Shown here piece after piece: positions 24,158 through 32,140 of a stretch of DNA of 64,000 nt; within the stretch, counting starts at the first letter, position 1, and every line of letters starts with the position of its first letter. The position numbers were made by a program, and so were the translations under genes. This DNA comes from Faecalibacterium prausnitzii (GTDB taxonomy: Bacteria; Bacillota; Clostridia; Oscillospirales; Ruminococcaceae), in assembly GCA_004558805.1 (NCBI GenBank), contig SFDE01000001.1, positions 132,923 through 196,922 on the forward strand. The letters run 5' to 3'. The notes under the pieces were generated by a model. It was not told the DNA's origin, made no database searches, and was given only the letters and a program-made list of their open reading frames with translations.

Positions 24158-26083
24158 TTGATAAATCCATCACCACTGCAGTCCTACCGCCAACTTCATC
24201 TGTCTGCCCGCGCTCTGCTGCAAAAGGCAGGACTGCCGCTGCTGGGGCTGCTTTTGCTCTACAAGGTCGCCACGGTACTGCTGTTTATTCCCGCTATGCA
24301 GCTGCTGTGGGCGCTGACCCTGCGCTTTGCGCCTATCCGATACCTGAACAACAGCAGCGCCGGGCAGATCTACCGCTCCCCTGCCATCCTCTGCGGCATT
24401 GCTCTCATCGTGATCCTGACGGCATTCTGGGTCCTATATGGTTTTTCCCTGCTGCTCCATGCCCTCTCCGCTGTGCAGCAGGGAAAAAGGATCCGCCTGT
24501 CTTTGCTGGGCGGCTCTCTGTCTGCCATCCGTCACGCCCTGCTGCCCCGGAACGGGGTGCTGCTTTTGTACTGCATCACCCTGATCCCCTTTACCGGGTT
24601 CTTTCTTGCCTGGAGTTATGTCACCCAGTTCGCAGTGCCGGAATACCTGCTGAGGGTCCTGCGGGCAAGACCGGTCATGCGTCTCTGGGCAGCAGCGGCG
24701 CTTCTGGTGATCCTGAGCCTCTTTTTCTTCTGGACAAAGATATTACCTTATTTTACGCTGGAGGGCAAAAATGCGGTGCAGAGCGCCCGAGAGAGCTTCC
24801 GCTTTTTCCGGCGACATCCGGTACAGCTTTCCTGCCTGACGGTCCGTTGGGTGCTTGGGGCATTTCTGGGTGCCGCTCTTCCCGCCCTGTCCGTCATCGC
24901 CCTGCTGTATGCCCTTGTGCTGGGGGTAGGGATGCGCAGCTCCTCCGGGATGCTTGCTTTGTCCCGTGCCATGCTACTGGTGGAAATGCCCTTCTGGGGC
25001 TTTTTTATAGACTGTGCCATGACCCTGTCCCTCTGTCTGCTTTTTACACTTCTGCACGAATCACCGACAGAAAGTGTACAGATGCCTTCCCAAAAGCAGT
25101 TCTCTTCCCTGTACCGGAAGCTGGTTTCCGCCGCCCTTGTGGGTCCCGCTGTGCTGACCCTTGCCCTATCGATGGTCTACTACACCCTGCCCGCCAAAGA
25201 CAGCCTGCGCACCGTGCTGGGCGGTGCTGTGCCCATTGTCACGGCGCACCGGGGCTATTCCTCCGCTGCACCGGAAAACACCCTTGCGGCATTTCAGGCG
25301 GCGATCAACAGTGGCAGCGAACGTGCCGAGCTGGATGTGCAGATGACAAAGGACGGGGTGGTGATGGTGACCCACGACACCAGCCTGCGCCGGTGCACCG
25401 GCACCAGTGCCAACATTTACGACCTGACCTGTGAGCAGGTGCAGCAGCTCAGCGCCGGACGCTGGTTCGGGGCACGGTTTGCCGCCGAAAAGGTTCCCAC
25501 TCTGGAGGAGGTCCTGGACCTGTGCCAGGGAAAGATCCAGCTGAATGTAGAGATCAAACCCAATGCCGCAACCCCTCGGCTGGAAGAAGAGACCGTCCGG
25601 CTGCTGAAGGAAAAAGGCTTTATCGGCAGCTGCGTGGTCACATCCCAGAGTTATGAGACCCTGTGCCGGGTCAAGGAGCTTGCTCCGGAGATCCCCACCG
25701 GGTATATCCTTGCGCTGGGTGTAGGCAGCTGCTACGACCTGCCTGCTGCAGACTTTTTCAGCATTGAATCCACCTTTATCACCGCCAGCATGGTCAAGCA
25801 GATCCATCTCCGGGGCAAGACTGTCTCGGCGTGGACCATCAACCGGGAGCAGGACGCTTCCAACCTGCTGAAGCTGGGAGTGGATGATCTGATCACCGAC
25901 AAGCCGGAAATGGTGCAGCAGCTTCTGGACCGTACCTCCGATGAGGACAGCCGCCTGCTGAGCCTGCGGGATTCACTCCGCAGCCTGCTGGGGGCTGCAG
26001 AAGAAACTGCCGGTCCCGATCCGGAGGATGAAGTCATTGAGGAAGCGATCCAGGACCCGGAAGAGGTGCTGGACGAAGCATGA
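24158..26083 (+). CDS. Membrane glycerophosphodiester phosphodiesterase
   Basis: A 641-residue two-part protein. The first 350 residues are a membrane domain with about seven hydrophobic segments (GPDPase_memb type). The rest is a GlpQ/UgpQ phosphodiesterase barrel. Catalytic features: VTAHRGYSSAAPENTLAAF (near 360-378), RAELDVQMTKDG, VMVTHD, and VEIKP. It hydrolyses glycerophosphodiesters, or possibly lipoteichoic-acid or lysolipid substrates, at the outer face of the membrane. A Glu/Asp-rich tail follows the enzyme domain. The start is a rare TTG with AAGGAAGGT 8 nt upstream. Single-gene unit ending at a bidirectional terminator. Confidence 0.9.
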   Translation: MINPSPLQSYRQLHLSARALLQKAGLPLLGLLLLYKVATVLLFIPAMQLLWALTLRFAPIRYLNNSSAGQIYRSPAILCGIALIVILTAFWVLYGFSLLLHALSAVQQGKRIRLSLLGGSLSAIRHALLPRNGVLLLYCITLIPFTGFFLAWSYVTQFAVPEYLLRVLRARPVMRLWAAAALLVILSLFFFWTKILPYFTLEGKNAVQSARESFRFFRRHPVQLSCLTVRWVLGAFLGAALPALSVIALLYALVLGVGMRSSSGMLALSRAMLLVEMPFWGFFIDCAMTLSLCLLFTLLHESPTESVQMPSQKQFSSLYRKLVSAALVGPAVLTLALSMVYYTLPAKDSLRTVLGGAVPIVTAHRGYSSAAPENTLAAFQAAINSGSERAELDVQMTKDGVVMVTHDTSLRRCTGTSANIYDLTCEQVQQLSAGRWFGARFAAEKVPTLEEVLDLCQGKIQLNVEIKPNAATPRLEEETVRLLKEKGFIGSCVVTSQSYETLCRVKELAPEIPTGYILALGVGSCYDLPAADFFSIESTFITASMVKQIHLRGKTVSAWTINREQDASNLLKLGVDDLITDKPEMVQQLLDRTSDEDSRLLSLRDSLRSLLGAAEETAGPDPEDEVIEEAIQDPEEVLDEA

Positions 26084-26100
26084 TCCTGTAAAAACAACAA

Positions 26101-26149
26101 AGCAGACGGTCGGTTCCTGTTCCGGAGCCGACCGTCTGCTTTTATTTTG
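26101..26149. terminator. Bidirectional terminator between convergent genes
   Basis: Thirteen-bp perfect stem AGCAGACGGTCGG / CCGACCGTCTGCT with a 14-nt loop. The plus strand continues TTTTATTTTG, and the minus strand continues TTTGTTGTTTTT. It serves both the phosphodiesterase and the decarboxylase gene, whose stop lies in the U-run. Confidence 0.85.
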
Positions 26150-27581
26150 TATTCTCCCGGGAGTCCCGGATCACTGCCACTTCGTTGATTTGATAGCGCT
26201 GCATCAGGCGGACTGCCGCCGTCGTGATCCGCTCTCCGCTGACCACGATGGGAATCGCCGGCGGACAGGAGACCGTAGGCATAGCGCAGATGCTTCCCTC
26301 TGCCTCCTGCACCGGGATTCGCTGCTGAGGTGCAAAGACCGCCTGCCGGATGGTGCAGCACTGCCGGGCGCAGCGCTCCAATTCTGCAAACTCCCCTGCC
26401 GCAGATATCGGTATGGGGATCTGCGCCGGAGCGGCACAGAGGACCCGCTCCATTGCCGCCTGCACCCGCTGGTGATCCTGCTGCGGATTTTCCGGGGTGA
26501 ACATCAGCACCACATAGCGGGGATCTGCGTATTCGCACTCGATCTGCTCCCGGCGCAGCTGGTCCGCCAGTACCGTGCCGGTAAGCCCCAGTGCGGCAGC
26601 GTCCAGCGTAAGCTTCAGCGGCTCCTGCTGTGCCCCCCACAGTGCCAGCGGCACCGGGGCGTGGCAGGCACAGGCACGGCTGTTCAGCCGCTGACGCAGG
26701 TCTGCCAGCTGACGGCAGCACTGCTCCAGCTTTTTCGGGTATCCCTGAGACAGGGTCCGGTTGCACCGGTCCAGAGATTGCAGGATCAGGTAGGAAGGGC
26801 TTGTGGAGCCAAAAAGGGCAAGCGCCCCCCGTACCGCCGCTTCCCCCTGCACCGGAGCTGCCGCTCCCAGATGCAGGTAAGCTCCCCCGGTGACCACCGG
26901 CAGGGTCTTATGCCCGGAGTCGCAGCACATCGCCGCTCCCAGTGCAATGGGGTGGCGGTTCTCCGGCAGAAAGCGCAGATACGCCCCGTGGGCATTGTCC
27001 ACCAGCAGAGGCACCCCTGCCTGCCGGCATACCGCCCCCAGAGCAGCAATGTCCTGCATCCCGCCCAGATAATCCGGGCTGGTGACATACACGCCAAAGG
27101 GCTTTTTCCCCTGCTCTGCCAGCTGCTGCAGTTCTTTTTTCAGCTGCTGCACCGTTACCGGACAGCTGCACAGGGCACCGGAGGCATCTGCAGCCGCCCA
27201 GAGCCACCGGATGTCAAAATCCAGCAGGGCTGCGCTGTACAGCAGTGCCTTGTGAGCATTGCGGGCAGCAAGCAGCACCGGGCGGTGCCCCATATCCGGC
27301 GCCCCCTGCAGGGCAAGGAACAGCATGGCACGGATGCACTGAGACGAACCTTCGGTGCTGTAGTAGGTATGCACCGTGCCGAAAAGTGCGGTGGCGTTTG
27401 CCTCGCTCTGGGCAATGATGCCTTCCGGCTCGTACAGCTCATCGGCACCCCGGATCTCGGTGATATCCAGCGGCTCAAAGCCCAGCAGGGACTGTCCCTT
27501 GTGCCCCGGCATATGGAGCCGGGAGATGCCGGACCCTGCATACTGCCGGACAAAATCCACAATGGGGGTGGTCATGTTCAT
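26142..27581 (-). CDS. Orn/Lys/Arg decarboxylase-family PLP enzyme (YaaO-like)
   Basis: A 479-residue fold-type I PLP enzyme of the Orn/Lys/Arg decarboxylase family, the short SpeA/YaaO form. N-terminal features: RLHMPGHKGQ, ITEIRGADELYEPEGII and YSTEGSSQ. The PLP lysine is in CDSGHKTLPVVTGGAYLH (near 217-234). Products in the family are cadaverine, putrescine or agmatine; the substrate is not readable here. Its ATG overlaps the stop of the SCIFF maturase gene (ATGA), so it is translated from the same mRNA. B. subtilis yaaO lies near yaaL, and the yaaL relative here (29369-29662) is also close by. Confidence 0.88.
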   Translation of the reverse strand: MNMTTPIVDFVRQYAGSGISRLHMPGHKGQSLLGFEPLDITEIRGADELYEPEGIIAQSEANATALFGTVHTYYSTEGSSQCIRAMLFLALQGAPDMGHRPVLLAARNAHKALLYSAALLDFDIRWLWAAADASGALCSCPVTVQQLKKELQQLAEQGKKPFGVYVTSPDYLGGMQDIAALGAVCRQAGVPLLVDNAHGAYLRFLPENRHPIALGAAMCCDSGHKTLPVVTGGAYLHLGAAAPVQGEAAVRGALALFGSTSPSYLILQSLDRCNRTLSQGYPKKLEQCCRQLADLRQRLNSRACACHAPVPLALWGAQQEPLKLTLDAAALGLTGTVLADQLRREQIECEYADPRYVVLMFTPENPQQDHQRVQAAMERVLCAAPAQIPIPISAAGEFAELERCARQCCTIRQAVFAPQQRIPVQEAEGSICAMPTVSCPPAIPIVVSGERITTAAVRLMQRYQINEVAVIRDSRENTK

Positions 27582-29029
27582 TCGCAGGCTTCGCCGTCGG
27601 CGCAGGCGTTGCAGGTGGTGCCCATCTCAATGGGTACCTCGATGCCCTTGGCAGCAAGGTCCTGATTCTCTGCCACCTTGATCATAATGGCACACTCCAT
27701 GCGCTTTTTGAACAGCTCACAGCCGTACTCGTAGACGCCGGTGATGCTGCCGGTGGCGTGGTAAGAGTTTGCAGCACAGCCGCCGGAGCAGTACAGCTTT
27801 GCCCAGCAATCCTGGCACTCCTTGCGGGCGTAGGCGTTGCAGTGCTTGAACTCATCCCGGACGGCGGTGTTGGTGACGCCCTTCCAGATATCGCCCATCC
27901 GGTACTTGGGGTCGCCCACAAACTGATGGCAGGGATACAGGTCGCCCCAAGGGGTCACAGCCATATACTCGGTGCCAGAACCGCAGCCGGAGATGCGCTT
28001 ATAGATGCAGGGACCGCCGGTGAGGTCGATCATGTAGTGATAGAAGGTAAAGCCCCGACCCTCCCGGTTGCGCTTGATCATCTCCTTGGCAAGGATCTCG
28101 TACTGCTCCTTGAGGATGGGCAGGTCCGCCTCGGTAAGGGCGCTGGGGTCGCTGGGGTCACAGACCACCGGCTCCATGCTCAGCTCGGTAAAGCCCAGAT
28201 CTGCCATGTGGAAGATGTCATTGGTAAAGTCGGTGTTGTAGTGGGTGTAGGTGCCCCGCATGTAGTAGTTCTTGTCGCCACGCTTCTTGACGAACTCCTG
28301 GAACTTGGGCACGATGCGGTCATAGCTGCCGTGACCGGCGCAGTCCACACGGAAGCGGTCGTTGACTTCCTTGCGTCCGTCCAGACTCAGCACCACGTTG
28401 TGGCACTCCTTATTGCAGAAGTCAATGACATCATCGTCAATGAGCACGCCGTTGGTGGTCATGGTGAAGCGGAACTTCTTGTCGTGGATCTTTTCCTGCT
28501 CCCGGCAGTATGCCACCAGCTCCTTGACCATGCCAAAGTTCATCAGAGGCTCACCGCCAAAGAAGTCCACTTCCAGATTGCGGCGGGTGCCGGAGTTCTC
28601 AATGAGGAAGTCCATGGCACGCTTGCCCACTTCCAGACTCATAAGGGCACGGTCGCCGTGGTAGCGCCCTTGCGAGGCAAAGCAGTAAGAGCAGCTCAGG
28701 TTGCAGGTGTGCGCCACATGGAGGCAGAGTGCCTTGACCACCGTGTTGCGGTTCTTGAAATCGAACGCCATGTTCTCGTAGACATCCGGCGTCCAGAGCT
28801 TGCCGTTTTCTTTCAGAGCGGTAACATCATCGATGCACTGACGCAGATCTTCTTCCGTCACGTCCTCCCGCTCGCCGTACTTTGCCATCATCGCTGCCAC
28901 GATCTCCTCAGGGCTGTGGTCCGGGTACATGGCAATGATGTCGTATGCCACCTCATCCACCACGTGCACAGAGCCGCTGCAGGTGTCCAGCACGATGTTA
29001 TAGCCGTTCAGTTGATACTGATGTACCAT
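27578..29029 (-). CDS. scfB: SCIFF peptide radical-SAM maturase
   Basis: A 483-residue radical-SAM/SPASM enzyme that installs thioether crosslinks in the SCIFF peptide (ranthipeptide class). An N-terminal RiPP-recognition-like region (about 1-80) precedes the radical-SAM motif CNLSCSYC (Cys109, 113, 116). DVDFFGGEPLMNF follows, then a C-terminal SPASM/twitch region with many cysteines (ISGCGSGTEYMAVTPWGDLY, CHQF, ECQDCWAKLYCSGGCAANS, YGCELFKKRMEC). The start at 29029 has GGAG 6 nt upstream. It is separated from the peptide gene by a terminator-like hairpin and overlaps the decarboxylase gene downstream. Confidence 0.95.
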   Translation of the reverse strand: MVHQYQLNGYNIVLDTCSGSVHVVDEVAYDIIAMYPDHSPEEIVAAMMAKYGEREDVTEEDLRQCIDDVTALKENGKLWTPDVYENMAFDFKNRNTVVKALCLHVAHTCNLSCSYCFASQGRYHGDRALMSLEVGKRAMDFLIENSGTRRNLEVDFFGGEPLMNFGMVKELVAYCREQEKIHDKKFRFTMTTNGVLIDDDVIDFCNKECHNVVLSLDGRKEVNDRFRVDCAGHGSYDRIVPKFQEFVKKRGDKNYYMRGTYTHYNTDFTNDIFHMADLGFTELSMEPVVCDPSDPSALTEADLPILKEQYEILAKEMIKRNREGRGFTFYHYMIDLTGGPCIYKRISGCGSGTEYMAVTPWGDLYPCHQFVGDPKYRMGDIWKGVTNTAVRDEFKHCNAYARKECQDCWAKLYCSGGCAANSYHATGSITGVYEYGCELFKKRMECAIMIKVAENQDLAAKGIEVPIEMGTTCNACADGEACE

Positions 29030-29053
29030 TTTACTCTCCATTTCAGTTTACAC

Positions 29054-29082
29054 AAAAAAATGCCGCCCGGCAAAGGCGGCAT
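29054..29082 (-). terminator. Terminator/attenuator between scfA and scfB
   Basis: Eight-bp stem ATGCCGCC / GGCGGCAT followed by TTTTTTTG on the minus strand, placed between the SCIFF gene and its maturase. It would make most transcripts end after scfA and leave low read-through for scfB. Confidence 0.75.
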
Positions 29083-29096
29083 GGGGTTTGCAGAAA

Positions 29097-29243
29097 TTAC
29101 TTGTTGCTGTTCTCGCACTGCTGGTTAGCCACGCCGCAGGAGGTCTTGCAAGCGGACTGGCAGGAAGTCTGGCACTCGCCGCAGCCGCCGGTCTTAACGC
29201 TCTTGGTCAGGTCACGAGTAGCGATCGTCTTAATACGTTCCAT
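29097..29243 (-). CDS. scfA: SCIFF ranthipeptide precursor (six cysteines in about 45 residues)
   Basis: A 48-residue peptide starting MERIKTIATRDLTKSVKTGG, with cysteines at 21, 24, 28, 32, 36 and 43 and a polar tail. This is the hallmark SCIFF pattern (six cysteines in forty-five residues), nearly universal in Clostridia. The partner scfB forms Cys-to-residue thioether bonds. The biological role of SCIFF is still unresolved. GAGAGG precedes the ATG, and a near-consensus promoter lies at 29314-29342. Confidence 0.95.
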   Translation of the reverse strand: MERIKTIATRDLTKSVKTGGCGECQTSCQSACKTSCGVANQQCENSNK

Positions 29244-29313
29244 AGTAGAAAACCTCTCTAGCTCTAAAAATATCTCATGCGCAGACGACCTGCGCACACA
29301 TTTATCTTTAGGT

Positions 29314-29342
29314 ATGATAACACGGAGGGCGCATTCTGTCAA
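29314..29342 (-). promoter_or_regulatory. Promoter of the scfA-scfB-decarboxylase operon
   Basis: -35 TTGACA (29337-29342), 17-bp spacer, -10 TATCAT (29314-29319) on the minus strand, about 70 bp before scfA. Confidence 0.75.
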
Positions 29343-29368
29343 GATTTTTTCGCAGTGGTTCTTCCCTT

Positions 29369-29662
29369 TCAGCCCTCTGCAGAGGGGCGGTATTCTGCCA
29401 GCACCGTGTGCAGCCCCAGCTCCCGTGCCTTTGCCAGCAGGTAGCGGTACCGGCAAAGCAGCGCCTGCCTTTCGTAGATGCGCTGTTCGATCAGGTCGGT
29501 GTCCACCTCCAGATCAAACATCATCTGGTTGCGCCGCAGACAGAACAGGCATTCCTGCAGCTCTGTCTCCAGTTCCGGGTGGTAGCGCTCGTGTTCCGTA
29601 TCCCGGGGAACATGGGGTGAAAGCATGGTCCCGGCTGTCCGGGCAAGAGTATATTCCGGCAT
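29369..29662 (-). CDS. DUF2508 family protein (YaaL-like)
   Basis: A 97-residue helical protein resembling B. subtilis YaaL (DUF2508, PF10704). The conserved part is at about 33-88, with FDLEVDTDLIEQRIYERQAL followed by RYRYLLAKARELGL. Function is unknown. yaaL usually lies beside recR and bofA; neither is here. The start at 29662 has AAGGAGG 6 nt upstream; the ATG at 29668 is directly on the ribosome site. A TATACT lies at about 29699-29704 on the minus strand, but with no convincing -35. Confidence 0.7.
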   Translation of the reverse strand: MPEYTLARTAGTMLSPHVPRDTEHERYHPELETELQECLFCLRRNQMMFDLEVDTDLIEQRIYERQALLCRYRYLLAKARELGLHTVLAEYRPSAEG

Positions 29663-29815
29663 AAGCATCCTCCTTTTTGGGCTTCTGGTATCTGTATGGA
29701 ACCAGTATACGCCCTCCCAGATGCAGATCCTGCCGTTTTATGGCAGCCGACGGTGCGAACAACTCGCGCATCAGCGCAGTATTTTGCAAAGCTTTAAAAA
29801 ATTTCAAAAATATGC

Positions 29816-29844
29816 TTGACAAGTATGCCTTTTTCGCATATAAT
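29816..29844 (+). promoter_or_regulatory. Consensus sigma-A promoter of tRNA-Gln
   Basis: -35 TTGACA (29816-29821), 17-bp spacer, -10 TATAAT (29839-29844): a perfect match to the sigma-A consensus, 43 bp upstream of the tRNA. Confidence 0.9.
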
Positions 29845-29887
29845 AGCACACGTTGAGCGGCTCACCCCGCAAGACAAAAAAGAATAT

Positions 29888-29961
29888 TGGGGATTTGCAT
29901 AGTGGTAGTGCGGTAGACTCTGACTCTACTTGTGGGAGTTCGATTCTCTCATCCCCAACCA
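29888..29961 (+). tRNA. tRNA-Gln (anticodon CTG)
   Basis: Cloverleaf folded by hand. Acceptor TGGGGAT pairs with ATCCCCA; D arm GCA/TGC; anticodon stem GTAGA/TCTAC with loop CTCTGAC, giving anticodon CTG (codon CAG). Variable loop TTGT; T arm GGGAG/CTCTC with loop TTCGATT. Discriminator A and encoded CCA at 29959-29961. The 5' U-A acceptor pair is typical of bacterial tRNA-Gln. It stands alone with its own promoter and terminator. Confidence 0.95.
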
Positions 29962-29968
29962 GAACAAA

Positions 29969-30006
29969 GCCGTCCGAGGAATGTCGGGTGGCTTTTCTTT
30001 TTATCT
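29969..30006 (+). terminator. Terminator of tRNA-Gln
   Basis: Nine-bp stem GCCGTCCGA / TCGGGTGGC (two G-U pairs) with loop GGAATG, then TTTTCTTTTT, 8 bp past the tRNA CCA. Confidence 0.8.
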
Positions 30007-30055
30007 TTTCTGCATTGTGCGGCGTCCAGTTTTCTTGCCGCATAGCCGCAAAGAA

Positions 30056-30087
30056 ATGCCGGGCAGCCTGTGTGGGCTGCCCGGCAT
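30056..30087. terminator. Strong hairpin after the 5'-nucleotidase gene
   Basis: Thirteen-bp perfect stem ATGCCGGGCAGCC / GGCTGCCCGGCAT. The minus strand continues TTTCTTTG, so it terminates leftward transcription. It lies 46 bp past the stop at 30134. Confidence 0.65.
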
Positions 30088-30133
30088 TGTTCTATTCCAT
30101 TACGCCTACAGCGGCGGGCGTTTCAGGAGTATT

Positions 30134-31894
30134 TTACAGGATGGCGATGCGTCCTGCGCCGTAGGGGTTCTCGTAGTTGATCAGGTAGCCGGGATACTCT
30201 GCCAGCGGGCTGTTTGCGGTGGCAAGGTGCGGCAGACCCTCGGCATCCACGCCGCCAAAGCTCATGGCGTAGGTGGACATCACAAGGTAATCCTCGGAGA
30301 CGTAATCCTTGATCAGCTCTGCGCCGTCAAACATGGCAAAGCCGTCGCCCAGATTACGCAGGGTGTAGTTCATGCCGGCAAGCGCGTAGGTCTTGGCGGG
30401 ATCCAGCGGCAGGTAGCTGCCAGAAGCCTTATCGTAGATCTTCACGTTCTGGACACGGGGCGTGCCGGTGGCGCTGCCGATCCAGACGTTCTTGTCGTCG
30501 GTCTGCACCGTGTTAGGGATATCGGTGTGGATCTCGTAGCTGGCACCTGCCACGTGCAGGAAGCCGCCGTTCTCCTTGCCGCTCTCGCCGGCAAACCGTG
30601 CTGCAAACTCCAGAGCGTCCTGAATCTGCTTGCCGGTGACAGACATCAGACATGCCACGTTGCCAAAAGGGCTGACCTGCTTGCAGGTCTTAAAGGTCCA
30701 GTAGCCTGCCGCCACATCGGTGCGGATGCCGCCGCCGTTCATCAGGGCAATATCGCAGTGGAGCTGCTCCACCTCATTGAAGTAGGTGTAGATGCCGTCT
30801 GCCACAAAGTCGCCGAGGTTGGTCTCGCCGGAGCGGATGCGGCGCTTGCCGGTCTCGGGGTCGTTGATGTAGAAGTTGGCGTCGCCCACAGCGATCTTCT
30901 CGCCCAGCATGTCGTCTACAGAGTTGACCCATGCGGTCTGCGCTGCGGCAACGGCACTGTCCACAGCATCGCAGGTGGAGACCAGACGGGTGGAGATGGT
31001 GCCGTCTGCGGCAATGGTCATCTCGCCCACGTTGGCAAAGTAGGAACCGGTCTGGGTCAGGGTGACCATCTTGCCGGAAGCATCTGCCACCTGCTTGTTT
31101 TCCATCACGGTGTGGGAGTGACCGTCGATGAAGGCGTCAAAGCCGCTGGTGTGGGCAATGACTTCCTCACTGGTCCAGGGAGAGGAAGAGGGATCCACGC
31201 CCAGATGTCCCAGACCGATGACGTAGTCGGCAAGGATCTTTGCCTTGTCGATTGCCTTCTGCACAGCATCGTAGAGTTTCTGTCCGTCCTCGCCGCCCAG
31301 AATGTCGTAAATGTACTTGGTCTGTGCCTTGTTCATGAAGTACGCGGGGGTGGACTTGGTGAAGGTCTCGGGAGTAGTGACGCCCACGAATGCAATGCGC
31401 ACGCCGCCCTTTACGAACACCTTGACGGAGGGCAGCACCCGCAGGTTGGTGCGCAGGTCCACCCAGTTACAGGACAGATAGGGGAAATCTGCATCCTTGA
31501 TGATCTGCTTTGCACGGTCCATGCCGTAGTCAAACTCATGGTTGCCCGGGGTGGCAACATCATAGCCTGCAGCGTTCATCAGCTCGATGATGGATGCGCC
31601 CTCGTCCATGGAGCCGTAAGCGGTGCCCTGCACATGGTCGCCAGCGTCCACCAGCAGCACCGGCTTGCCTGCATCCCGGTAGCTCTGCTTCAGGGCAGCA
31701 ATGGATGCGTAGGTCAGCTTGGGAGCCTGTTTGTCGATGTAGGTGTGGACGTCATTGGTGTAAAGGATGGTGACATCCGATTTGTCACTGCTCCAGCATG
31801 CAGATGCGGCAGGCGCACCCAGCGCCATAGCGGTTGCAGCAGAGGTGATGCCGGCAGCCTTCAGGAAGCTGCGACGGGAAATAAGATGTTTCAC
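30134..31894 (-). CDS. Tat-exported 5'-nucleotidase / UshA-like metallophosphoesterase
   Basis: A 586-residue exported nucleotidase. The N-terminus has a twin-arginine signal (SRRSFLKAA) and a hydrophobic stretch to ACWSS. The calcineurin-like metal-binding domain shows TNDVHTYID, DAGDHVQG, GNHEFDYG, GLGHLG and GHSHTV. The C-terminal 5'-nucleotidase domain (from about 330) has ALMNGGGIRTDVAAG (usual form NGGSIR) and the aromatic nucleoside-binding loop near GDGFAMF. It likely releases nucleosides and phosphate from extracellular nucleotides. The start is GTG with GAGGAGG 9 nt upstream. No LPxTG anchor is seen, so the protein is probably secreted or only loosely surface-bound. Confidence 0.92.
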   Translation of the reverse strand: MKHLISRRSFLKAAGITSAATAMALGAPAASACWSSDKSDVTILYTNDVHTYIDKQAPKLTYASIAALKQSYRDAGKPVLLVDAGDHVQGTAYGSMDEGASIIELMNAAGYDVATPGNHEFDYGMDRAKQIIKDADFPYLSCNWVDLRTNLRVLPSVKVFVKGGVRIAFVGVTTPETFTKSTPAYFMNKAQTKYIYDILGGEDGQKLYDAVQKAIDKAKILADYVIGLGHLGVDPSSSPWTSEEVIAHTSGFDAFIDGHSHTVMENKQVADASGKMVTLTQTGSYFANVGEMTIAADGTISTRLVSTCDAVDSAVAAAQTAWVNSVDDMLGEKIAVGDANFYINDPETGKRRIRSGETNLGDFVADGIYTYFNEVEQLHCDIALMNGGGIRTDVAAGYWTFKTCKQVSPFGNVACLMSVTGKQIQDALEFAARFAGESGKENGGFLHVAGASYEIHTDIPNTVQTDDKNVWIGSATGTPRVQNVKIYDKASGSYLPLDPAKTYALAGMNYTLRNLGDGFAMFDGAELIKDYVSEDYLVMSTYAMSFGGVDAEGLPHLATANSPLAEYPGYLINYENPYGAGRIAIL

Positions 31895-31959
31895 AAAAAA
31901 CGACCTCCTCTTTTTTTGGCGTTTTGGACACAGATGCTCCTCCGTGCCCTGTTGGAACT

Positions 31960-31988
31960 AGCATATCACAGAAATCCGCCCAGAGCAA
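31960..31988 (-). promoter_or_regulatory. Promoter of the 5'-nucleotidase gene
   Basis: -35 TTGCTC (31983-31988), 17-bp spacer, -10 TATGCT (31960-31965) on the minus strand. Confidence 0.5.
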
Positions 31989-32050
31989 GACATTTTGTAT
32001 CATTTTTATATTATTTGTTTTGTAAGTATATTTATTTTGCACAGAATTGC

Positions 32051-32100
32051 AAAAGCAGACACCCCTGCAGCTGCCTCAGCGTACAGGGATGTCTGCTTTT
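32051..32100. terminator. Long-stem terminator after oleate hydratase
   Basis: A stem of about 17 bp, AAAAGCAGACACCCCTG with CAGGGATGTCTGCTTTT (one G-U), around a 16-nt loop. The minus strand continues into TTGCAATTC. It lies 41 bp past the ohyA stop. Confidence 0.75.
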
Positions 32101-32140
32101 TATGGGGGAACCGGCATTGCCGGGTCAGAGAGAGTCAGGG

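Noticed and set aside
31785..32042. Minus-strand frame of 85 codons overlapping the 5'-nucleotidase start
   Set aside because: It overlaps the Tat signal in another frame, lies across the promoter, and has no ribosome site or recognisable product.
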